Of a DNA stretch of 64,000 bases, positions 58,094 to 64,000 are shown one piece after another (position 1 is the stretch's first letter; the number at the start of each line of letters is the position of its first letter). The notes below the pieces were generated by a model, which searched no databases, was not told the DNA's origin, and was given only the letters and a program-made list of their open reading frames with translations. Source of the DNA: JACVRW01 sp038323835 (GTDB lineage: Bacteria > Actinomycetota > Thermoleophilia > Solirubrobacterales > Thermoleophilaceae). The position numbers were made by a program, and so were the translations under genes. The stretch covers positions 25,243 to 89,242 of the forward strand of contig JBBQHI010000010.1 in assembly GCA_038323835.1 (NCBI GenBank), written 5' to 3'.

Positions 58094-58810
58094 TCAGGGC
58101 CCGCTCGGCCCGAAGCGCTCCGTGCGGATCCGCGAGGCCGAATAGCCGGCGTCCACCAGGAGCGAGGACGCCGTCTCCACGAAGCCGTTCGTGCCACAGA
58201 TGAAGGCCAGGCCCGAGGTGTCGCCGCCGCCGGGAAAGAGCGACGAGTCGATCCGTCCCGTGTGCCCGGTCCACCCCTCGGGCGCTTCGCGGGTATACGT
58301 GAGCACGGGCTCGTCGCCCAGCTCGTCCGCGTAGATCACGTCCTCGGCCGACCGCATCGAGTACACGAGGCGCATCGGCAGGTCGGGCATCGTGCGCCGC
58401 CGGTGACGCAGGATCGCCATCAGCGGAACCACTCCGGAGCCGCCGCCCATGAGAAGCACCGGGGCCTCTCCCCGCCAGACGAAGTAGGAGGCGAAGGGCC
58501 CGCGCACCTCCACCTCGTCGCCCACGCCCACCACGTCGTGGAAGTAGGGGGATACCTCGCCGTCCACGAGCCTGTCGATGGTGAGCTCGATCTCGCCCTC
58601 GTCGAGCGGCGAGGAGGCCACCGAGTAGGAGCGCTGGGCCTGGTAGCCGTCCGGCGCGGTGAGCCGGACGTCGTAGTGCTGTCCGGGCAGGTGCGGCATC
58701 CACATGGGCAGGCGCAGCCGGAAGGACTTGACCGTGGGGGTCTCCACCTTCACCGCGGACACCGTGGCCACCTGCCACCTGCCGGGCGCGCGCTGCTCGA
58801 CGGCCGTCAG
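58094..58810 (-). CDS. Ferredoxin reductase-like FAD/NAD(P) oxidoreductase
   Basis: About 238 residues: a flavin-binding barrel (HLPGQHYDVRLTAPDGYQAQRSYSVASSP) with RSYS as the FAD motif, FASYFVWRGEAPVLLMGGGSGVVPLMAILRH (NAD(P) glycine loop), and a C-terminal FICGTNGFVETASSLLVDAGY. The expected N-terminus begins before RWQVATV, where the only in-frame start candidate is CTG 58810, overlapping the stop of the upstream molybdoenzyme; GTG 58771 is the alternative. Its position after a sulfite-oxidase-type enzyme suggests it donates electrons to it. Confidence 0.85.
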   Translation of the reverse strand: MTAVEQRAPGRWQVATVSAVKVETPTVKSFRLRLPMWMPHLPGQHYDVRLTAPDGYQAQRSYSVASSPLDEGEIELTIDRLVDGEVSPYFHDVVGVGDEVEVRGPFASYFVWRGEAPVLLMGGGSGVVPLMAILRHRRRTMPDLPMRLVYSMRSAEDVIYADELGDEPVLTYTREAPEGWTGHTGRIDSSLFPGGGDTSGLAFICGTNGFVETASSLLVDAGYSASRIRTERFGPSGP

Positions 58811-59415
58811 TCCCCCCAGTACCGCTCCTCCTTCCAGGGGTCGCCGCGGTTGTGGTACCCGTTCTGCTCCCAGAAGCCCGGCTCGTCGTGGTCCATCACG
58901 CGTAGCCCGGCCACCCATTTGGCGCTCTTCCAGAAGTAGAGGTGGGGCACGAGGAGCCGGGCGGGCCCGCCGTGCTCGCGGGGGAGCGCGCCGCCCTCGT
59001 GCTCGGTCACGACCCAGGCCTTGCCGCCGGTGAGATCGCCCAGCGCCAGGTTGGTGGTGTAGCCCCCGTAGGAGAACGCCATCGCGAACTTCCCCCGAGG
59101 GCCCGCGGGCTCGAGCAGGTGGTCCAGCGGCACGCCGCGAAAGCTCGTGCCCAGCTTCGACCACTTGGTCACGCAGTGAATGTCACAGGGCACATCCTCG
59201 AGCGGCAGCTCGGCGAACTCGGACCAGGTCCACTGCTGCTCGTCGGCCACCATGCCGTCGATCCGGAAACCCCAGTCATCCGTGTCGAGGCGCGGGGTGG
59301 GACCCGCGGTGAGCACCGGAAAGCCCGGCTCCACGTACTGGCCCGGCGGCACGCGGTCCGCCAGCTCCTCCGGCACGCGCCGGCGGCCCCCGAAGCCCCT
59401 TGAGATGAAGTTCAT
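58807..59415 (-). CDS. Sulfite-oxidase-type molybdopterin oxidoreductase
   Basis: A 202-residue Moco protein related to MsrP/YedY. WTWSEFAELPLEDVPCDIHCVTKWSKLGTSFRGVPLDHLL holds the conserved Cys ligand of molybdenum (CDIHC segment, about residue 80), followed by SYGGYTTNLALGDL and WKSAKWVAGLRVMDHDEPGFWEQNGYHNRGDPWKEERY, the standard C-terminal motif. No Tat signal, so probably cytosolic, unlike MsrP. TAGAAT (complement of 59424-59429) is eight bases before the ATG. Co-translated with the ferredoxin-reductase-like gene. Confidence 0.9.
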   Translation of the reverse strand: MNFISRGFGGRRRVPEELADRVPPGQYVEPGFPVLTAGPTPRLDTDDWGFRIDGMVADEQQWTWSEFAELPLEDVPCDIHCVTKWSKLGTSFRGVPLDHLLEPAGPRGKFAMAFSYGGYTTNLALGDLTGGKAWVVTEHEGGALPREHGGPARLLVPHLYFWKSAKWVAGLRVMDHDEPGFWEQNGYHNRGDPWKEERYWGD

Positions 59416-59488
59416 GGAGCGGCATTCTACGACGCCAAGTTTCGCGTTACTGCGACCGGGGCGCGGGCGGCCAGCTAGCTTCGATCGA

Positions 59489-60532
59489 GTGGACGTACGC
59501 CGCCCCTTCCTCCGGGTGGCCGGCGCCGCCGGGCTGCTCGCCCTGGTCATGGTCGCCGGCCTGCTCGTGCATGCCTCTGCCGGGGGCGCGCGCGCACCGG
59601 TTGCGCACGCAGGCCGGGTGCCGGTGCCCCACCTCTACTCCGCCCGCAGTCCGTTCAACCGCAGGATCAGCCGGCGCCCTCACATCGACAGTGACTCGGG
59701 ACTGATGGTGGGCGGGCTCGACCGCTACGTGGGCGCGGAGGGCGCGACCATTACCTCGCGCCAGTTCACGGTTCCCCTCTACACGGCCGGTCCCCGCACG
59801 CCGCGCCGGCGCGTGCGGCTCACCGCACCGTGGCGCCCGCGCAACGCGATGCTGCGGGTGCCGATCCCCGCGGGCGCCACCCCCGATCCCTCCAGTGACG
59901 CCCATCTCGCCGTGATCGATCCCGGATCGGGGTGCGAGTACGACTTCTGGCAGTTCCGGCGCACCGCCCGGGGCTACGCCGCGAGCTGGGGGAATGCGCT
60001 CAACATCTCGAGCTCCGGTGTGTATCCGCGGGGCTACTCCGCGCGTGGCTCGGGCTTCGCCCTGCTGGGCGGCGTGGTCCTCCCGCGTGAGCTGGCGCGA
60101 GGGCGGATCGATCACGCGCTGCTGCTCTCGTACCCGGGCACGCGCGCGCACGGACCGGTGCACCCGGCCACCGAGAGCGACGGCCGCACCCGCGGCCGGG
60201 CCGCGATTCCTGAGGGGGCGCGACTACAGCTCGACCCGAGCCTCGATCTCGACTCTCTCGGGCTCCAGGGCTTCGAGCGCACCATCGCGCGGGCACTTCA
60301 GGTGTACGGCGCGATCGTCGGTGACACCGGCGGCCGAGGGGTCAGCTTCTACGCCCTCCACGCGATGAGCGGCGGGCAGGATCCCTACGCCTCGCTGTTG
60401 CCCAACGAGGAGTACCCGCAGCTCACGGGTATCCCCTTCGACCGCCTGAGGGTGCTCAACCTCGGCCGGCAGAGCCGGCGCGCCCACCCGCGAATCGTGT
60501 CCACCGGGTGCGGGCGCTTCAGCCGGCGCTGA
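59489..60532 (+). CDS. Secreted/membrane-anchored protein of unknown function
   Basis: A 347-residue protein with an N-terminal hydrophobic segment (about 10-30) and no other helix, so it is exported or anchored. Recurrent aromatic/Gly patterns (SARSPFNRRI, IDPGSGCEYDFWQFRR, SWGNALNISSSGVYPRGYSARGSGFALLGGVV) suggest a beta-rich extracellular enzyme or binding domain. Three cysteines. GTG start seven bases after TAGCTT. No catalytic motif is recognised with certainty. Confidence 0.75.
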   Translation: MDVRRPFLRVAGAAGLLALVMVAGLLVHASAGGARAPVAHAGRVPVPHLYSARSPFNRRISRRPHIDSDSGLMVGGLDRYVGAEGATITSRQFTVPLYTAGPRTPRRRVRLTAPWRPRNAMLRVPIPAGATPDPSSDAHLAVIDPGSGCEYDFWQFRRTARGYAASWGNALNISSSGVYPRGYSARGSGFALLGGVVLPRELARGRIDHALLLSYPGTRAHGPVHPATESDGRTRGRAAIPEGARLQLDPSLDLDSLGLQGFERTIARALQVYGAIVGDTGGRGVSFYALHAMSGGQDPYASLLPNEEYPQLTGIPFDRLRVLNLGRQSRRAHPRIVSTGCGRFSRR

Positions 60533-60535
60533 GCC

Positions 60536-61360
60536 CTACAGACCTTCGGGATGCGTCGCGGTGAAGCCGTCGGACGGGCGCGGCTCGGTGGTCCAGCGCG
60601 ACCCGGCCCGTGACTGCGCGCTGGTGTCGAAGCGCAGTCCTGCCACAAGCATGTAGACGTGATCCGCGTTCGCGTAGAGCGTGATCCAGCGGCCCTCTCC
60701 GCGCTCTCCCCAGCGGGCAAAGCCTCCGGAGGTGAGCGAGCCGTCGAGCAGGCCGGCCCCGTGCAGCGCGAACGAGACCGAGCCGGAGCAGTCGTAGCCG
60801 TCGTCTCGCCACTGGCCGTGGCCGCCGCCCCACTTGTAGGGGGCGAGCGCGATCACGTTGCCTGCGGCGATCACCTGCTTCACGGCACGTGGCGCCGAGG
60901 CGGGCGCCACGGCGAGGCCCTGATCGGTCACCGCGCCGGCCCGTCCGGGCCTGACCTTCGTCGGCGCCCTCGGCGCTGTGGGCGCGACGAAGACCGCTCC
61001 CCCGCCGGTGGCCGCGGCTCCCACGGAGCGTTTGATAGCGCGCTGCTCGCCGCGGCTGGCCACGCCGTCGGCGCGCAGCTCGAGCTCGCGCTCGGTCAGC
61101 GTCAGCGCCCTGGCCGTGCGCGGCCCGAACTCCCCGTCGTGGCGAGTTCGGTGTCCCGCCTCGGTGAGCAGCCGCTGGAGCTGGCTCACGTCTCCCCCGT
61201 GCGCCCCGGTGCGGAGCGTGCGGGAGCCGTAGCGGGCGGCCATTGCCGGCGTCGGGATGGCCAAGGCAATCCCGACGGCCACGGCGAGGAGCATCGTAAG
61301 TCTGTCGACCCTGCGGGGCACGGCGGCGGCACCACTCCCATCTCGCGGCAGGCCATCCAT
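60536..61360 (-). CDS. Peptidoglycan-binding NlpC/P60-like secreted protein
   Basis: About 274 residues from ATG 61360. Signal peptide with core TMLLAVAVGIALAIPTPAMA and cleavage at AMA-AR; a PG_binding_1 domain (THGGDVSQLQRLLTEAGHRTRHDGEFGPRTARAL type, about 50-95); a Pro/Ala linker; and an NlpC/P60-like domain with catalytic Cys in GYDCSGSVSFALHGAG and His in ANADHVYMLVAG. It probably cleaves peptide cross-links in the cell wall. The third polar residue of the triad is not certain. Confidence 0.85.
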   Translation of the reverse strand: MDGLPRDGSGAAAVPRRVDRLTMLLAVAVGIALAIPTPAMAARYGSRTLRTGAHGGDVSQLQRLLTEAGHRTRHDGEFGPRTARALTLTERELELRADGVASRGEQRAIKRSVGAAATGGGAVFVAPTAPRAPTKVRPGRAGAVTDQGLAVAPASAPRAVKQVIAAGNVIALAPYKWGGGHGQWRDDGYDCSGSVSFALHGAGLLDGSLTSGGFARWGERGEGRWITLYANADHVYMLVAGLRFDTSAQSRAGSRWTTEPRPSDGFTATHPEGL

Positions 61361-61452
61361 GGCCCGCGCGTAGCGAGCGTGCAACCGTAGCCAGGCCCCG
61401 AAGCGTTGTCGAGGGCGCGGTCGGAACCTTGCAGGTCCCTGCACTGCGGCTC

Positions 61453-61671
61453 ATGTGCGCGGGCTGCGCGATGGCGGCGGTGGCGGGAGCGAGCGGGGCG
61501 AAGGCCTGGCTTCAGGCCCACCACTTGACGTGGCTCACCGAGGCGCGGATCCGTGTGGCCACTGTGGTGATCGTGATCGTCATGCTCGCCGTGTCCACGA
61601 TCTCGTTCAGCGCCACCAGCGCGCCCTCATCCCAGAACCATCACGCGCCGGCAGCGGCCGGCGGCCGCTGA
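61453..61671 (+). CDS. Small single-pass membrane protein
   Basis: A 72-residue protein: CAGCAMAAVAGASGAKAWLQAHHLTWLTEARIRVATVVIVIVMLAVSTISF then a short polar tail. One clear membrane helix (about 37-56) and an N-terminal Cys-x-x-Cys. From memory, short proteins with this pattern are common in actinobacteria; their function is unknown. ATG 61453 is taken; the frame opens at a TTG 61429. Divergent from the P60-like gene. Confidence 0.6.
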   Translation: MCAGCAMAAVAGASGAKAWLQAHHLTWLTEARIRVATVVIVIVMLAVSTISFSATSAPSSQNHHAPAAAGGR

Positions 61672-61870
61672 CCCCGAACGGGCAAACGCACAGACGACCA
61701 ACGGAGGGCCCTGGCCAATCGCGCCAAGTTGACTCTGCCAGTGATCCGGCCCCGGGCCCCGGGCGCTATGGAGAACCAGGTGCACGGGTTTTCGCCTCCG
61801 ATCTTGTGCACCGCTTCGTGTTGTGGAGGCATTCACAAGAGCGGGGCTCGTCCTCGCAGGGGGAGGCAGG

Positions 61871-62698
61871 GTGAATAACGAGCATTTCGATCTCGTCACG
61901 AAGGCGATCGATAAGGAGCACGCGGACAAGCCCGCGGCCACGCGTCGTCAGATGATCATGGGGGCCACGGCCACGGTGGGCAGCCTGGGGCTGCTCGGCC
62001 TGCCGTCGGCGGCCTTTGCGTCGAAGAAGGCGAACAACGGCAACAACACGCCGGAGAACATCCTCAACATTGCGGCCACGGCGGAGGTGTTGGCCACGAT
62101 CGTGAACACGGTCGCGCTTGAGAAGCTGTACTTCGACCACACCACCCGGCGCAACCTGGCCGCGGCGGCGCGCGAGGAGCTGATCCATTACCAGGTGCTC
62201 ACCTCGCCGGCGTTCGGCGCGAAGCCCCTGACCAAGAAGATCTGGGTACCGGACAGCGTCTTCTACGGCCGTCGCGACCTCCTGGGCACCCTGATCGTGG
62301 GTGACCAGATCTTCGTCAACGCGTACATGATCGGCACCACTGTGTTCGGTGACGCGGGCAACGGCAAACTGGCCCGTATCGCCTCGGAGTTCATGGGGGC
62401 CGAGGCCGTTCACCGCGCGCTCGCCCGGCAGTCGCTCGGCCAGCTCTCCGGCCAGTACGAGGGTTTGCTCGGGAACGACCGCGTCTTCATGAAGTACGAC
62501 CAGAAGGAAGAGGCGTGGGGCCCGGGACAGGGCATGCCCGGCTTCACGGACATCACAGTGGCCGTGGCCCAGCTCCAGGCTGCGGGCTTCGGGTTCGGCG
62601 AGCGAGGATCGGCCAAGTACGGCCAGTTCTACGACTTCGACTCGGTGAGCCGCCGCACCCCGGATCCGAGGCAGGTGAACACCCGCACGCCGCGGTAA
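61871..62698 (+). CDS. Exported ferritin-like domain protein
   Basis: A 275-residue protein with an export signal containing RR (ATRRQMIMGATATVGSLGLLGLPSAAFA, Tat-like), then a long helical domain: ENILNIAATAEVLATIVNTVALEKLYFDHTTRRNLAAAAREELIHYQVL, FMGAEAVHRALARQSL. The E-x6-Y and E-x2-H pattern is that of Ferritin_2/desiccation-related proteins with a possible di-iron site. GTG start preceded by GGGGAGGCAGG. Exported members may protect against metals or oxidation; activity unproven. Confidence 0.85.
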   Translation: MNNEHFDLVTKAIDKEHADKPAATRRQMIMGATATVGSLGLLGLPSAAFASKKANNGNNTPENILNIAATAEVLATIVNTVALEKLYFDHTTRRNLAAAAREELIHYQVLTSPAFGAKPLTKKIWVPDSVFYGRRDLLGTLIVGDQIFVNAYMIGTTVFGDAGNGKLARIASEFMGAEAVHRALARQSLGQLSGQYEGLLGNDRVFMKYDQKEEAWGPGQGMPGFTDITVAVAQLQAAGFGFGERGSAKYGQFYDFDSVSRRTPDPRQVNTRTPR

Positions 62699-62710
62699 CG
62701 GACGGCCTCC

Positions 62711-62736
62711 GCGGGGCGGCACGGACGCCGCCCCGC
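62711..62736. terminator. Bidirectional GC hairpin between convergent genes
   Basis: A perfect 10-bp stem (62711-62720 with 62727-62736) and a six-base loop, in the 57-base gap between the convergent ferritin-like and TIGR03943-like genes. No T-run follows on either strand, so it may work as a factor-assisted or bidirectional terminator. Confidence 0.55.
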
Positions 62737-62755
62737 CCGGCCTACGGGCAGTCGC

Positions 62756-63130
62756 TCACCCGCCGAAGGACAGGTACGGGTGCTTCGGCTGCCCCACCTT
62801 CGTCACCCGCAGTCCGCGGACCGCGTAGTGGTCCGCCTGGCGCGTGATCGCTCCGGTGACGGTGACCCACTCGTCGCGCTCGACGTGGACCGGATGGGTC
62901 GTACCCGGAAGGACCGTGAGCCCCACCGGGATGGCGTCGGCCACGCAGCAGGCGATGTAGAAGCGGGCCATCTCGAAATGGTCGACGCCGGCGTGCGTGA
63001 CGAACCCCGTGAGCTGCACCGGCGTCCCCGGCCTGATGCCGCGCTCCCTTGCCAGCGCAGCGTCGTCGGCCGCCGCCTTCAGGTCGAGGAACGTGAGCTC
63101 ACCGGTCTCGCCCGAGCGCAGGCGGGCGAG
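62756..63130 (-). pseudogene. C-terminal part of a TIGR03943/DUF1980-family protein
   Basis: The frame ends with LTFLDLKAAADDAALARERG, VQLTGFVTHAGVDHFEMARFYIACCVADAIPVGLTVL and DEWVTVTGAITR, the C-terminal domain of TIGR03943-type membrane proteins (CCVAD motif). An intact gene would begin further right with membrane helices, but homology stops at about 63130, where the plus-strand YibE/F fragment starts. Upstream codons in this frame are low-complexity Arg/Pro/Ser. So the N-terminal half is missing. Confidence 0.7.
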
Positions 63131-63558
63131 CGCCGCTCCAGGGCCTGCTCCTTGCCGGGATGGTGATCGGGGCGCTGGGCGTGCTGGACGACGTGACCGT
63201 GAGCCAGGCCTCGACCGTGATGGCGCTGCGCGCGGCCAACCCCTCGCTGCGCTTCCGCCCGCTGTCCACACTGGCCATGCGCGTGGGCCGTGATCACGTG
63301 AGCGCCACGGTGAACACCCTGGTCCTGGCCTACGTGGGCGCCTCCCTACCGCTGGTGCTGCTCTTCAGCTCGGGCCAGCTCGGCTTCTTCGACGTGCTGA
63401 ACTTCGAGCTAGTGGAGAAGGAGGTGGTGGCCACGCTGGTCGGCTCGATCGGCCTGATCGCGGCCGTACCCATCACCACCGCGCTCGCGGCCGCCTTGGC
63501 CGTCTCGCTGCCCGCCGGGCGACTCGCCACCGCCGGCGGACATGGCCACGCCCACTGA
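63131..63558 (+). pseudogene. C-terminal part of a YibE/F-family membrane protein
   Basis: From about 63134: LQGLLLAGMVIGALGVLDDVTVSQASTVMALRAANPSLRF, LAYVGASLPLVLLFSSGQLGFFDVLNFELVEKEVVATLVGSIGLIAAVPITTALAA, ending with a His-rich tail at 63558. This is the last third of YibE/F proteins, which normally have about 380-430 residues and eight or so helices. The N-terminal part is missing at the join with the minus-strand fragment. An ATG at 63160 could allow translation of a short piece. Confidence 0.75.
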
Positions 63559-63566
63559 CGGCGTGC

Positions 63567-63770
63567 TCAGGCGGCCCGGCGCAGAGGCACGCGCACCGGC
63601 AGATGAACGAGCGGAGCGGGCTCGGACTCCGAGACGGCGATGATCTGCATCACGCAGTCGCAGCCCTCACAGAGCACGAGCGTCATGGCGTCGAGCTCCC
63701 CCCAGACCTCCACGGTCTCGGCGCAGTCCTCGTCGGTGCAGATGAGGGTGGCGTGCAGCATCGGGGCCAT
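63567..63770 (-). CDS. Small cysteine-rich (zinc-ribbon-like) protein
   Basis: About 67 residues from ATG 63770: LICTDEDCAETVEVWGELDAMTLVLCEGCDCVMQIIAVSESE. Two Cys pairs (CTDEDC and CEGCDC) form a plausible zinc ribbon. Small proteins of this kind are common in actinobacteria; function unknown. ATG 63761 is an alternative start. It lies 29 bases downstream of the partial gene at the window end. Confidence 0.65.
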   Translation of the reverse strand: MAPMLHATLICTDEDCAETVEVWGELDAMTLVLCEGCDCVMQIIAVSESEPAPLVHLPVRVPLRRAA

Positions 63771-63799
63771 CGTGCGCGGGCGTGCGGACGGAATGCAGG

Positions 63800-64000
63800 T
63801 CAGCGCCCGCCGAGGCCCCGCACCACGTATCGCCCGAGCGCCTTGGCGGCGTGAAGCCGGTCCGCGTCGGAGAACCCCCGCACGGTCACACCGATCCGCA
63901 GCAGGCGGTCGTCCGCATAGGCCTCGAGTGTCCGGTAGCCGCGAGTCCACCACGCTCCCGGTGCGGCGAACGCGTCCTCGCCCACGCCCTTGACCAGTCG
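63800..64000 (-). CDS. Hypothetical protein, partial (runs off the window end)
   Basis: The C-terminal 66 residues of a protein that starts beyond the window: VKGVGEDAFAAPGAWWTRGYRTLEAYADDRLLRIGVTVRGFSDADRLHAAKALGRYVVRGL. The G-E-D-A/aromatic pattern with a closing helix resembles the ends of small secreted DUF3558-like or receptor-type proteins, but this is only suggestive. The frame is open to base 64000 and the codon use matches its neighbours. Confidence 0.6.
   Translation of the reverse strand, partial: RLVKGVGEDAFAAPGAWWTRGYRTLEAYADDRLLRIGVTVRGFSDADRLHAAKALGRYVVRGLGGR

Overview
The window is roughly 70% G+C, uses GTG and TTG starts freely, and is densely packed with genes on both strands. 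It carries many actinobacterial families and a striking number of -10-like hexamers (TAGGCT, TAGCGT, TACCCT) placed 5-9 nt before start codons, the signature of leaderless mRNAs. The best guess is a soil or sediment actinobacterium, possibly class Thermoleophilia (Solirubrobacterales or Gaiellales). That placement is inference: there is no rRNA gene here.

Region 1 (1-5300): two paired membrane proteins, a Kup potassium-transporter remnant, a GNAT, an ArsR/SRPBCC pair with a clear operator, an alpha/beta hydrolase and an FAD monooxygenase/reductase-like protein.

Region 2 (5300-34200) is the core of interest. It holds seven universal stress protein (Usp) genes, two CBS-domain proteins, a DevS/DosS-like GAF histidine kinase, a 217-aa DevR/DosR-like response regulator, three SQR/NDH-2-type flavoprotein genes (one broken by an in-frame amber codon), phosphoketolase, acetate kinase, GAPDH, a PfkB kinase, a HemG-like flavodoxin, a ZIP transporter, a PHP-type phosphatase, an acyl-CoA synthetase (ADP-forming)-GNAT fusion, and a four-gene pyruvate/2-oxoacid:ferredoxin oxidoreductase operon with a GltD-ferredoxin fusion. 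Together this looks like a hypoxia or low-energy regulon: phosphoketolase makes acetyl-phosphate, AckA and ADP-forming ACS recover ATP, POR handles pyruvate, and Usps with a redox-sensor two-component pair control dormancy-like physiology. A 15-bp motif near TCCGTAGTTCCCCGC recurs in several of its intergenic regions.

Region 3 (34200-42360): an H1-like DNA-binding protein, trehalose synthase TreT, GNAT, a decayed aldo/keto reductase, an LLM flavoprotein, a HipA-like kinase with its DUF3037 partner, SnoaL, a NagD-like HAD, two tiny acidic proteins, a membrane-anchored zincin and tRNA-Ser(GGA).

Region 4 (42361-47560), directly 3' of the tRNA, is loosely packed. It holds a frameshifted RibD/DHFR-like gene, a secreted BNR sialidase-like protein, a YdeI-like protein, a dehalogenase/epoxide-hydrolase-like enzyme, a transposase remnant and an orphan terminator, and so resembles a decayed genomic island.

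Region 5 (47562-64000): YihY with an in-frame hexamer repeat, an AI-2E family transporter, an arylsulfatase, a membrane sulfatase-like enzyme, a SIS protein, small regulatory proteins (S4, MpsC, anti-sigma-like ATPase), glyoxalase-fold and SRPBCC proteins, a sulfite-oxidase-type molybdoenzyme with its ferredoxin-reductase-like partner, secreted/peptidoglycan proteins, a ferritin-like secreted protein, and a junction at about 63130 where a TIGR03943-type gene and a YibE/F gene are both missing their N-terminal parts.
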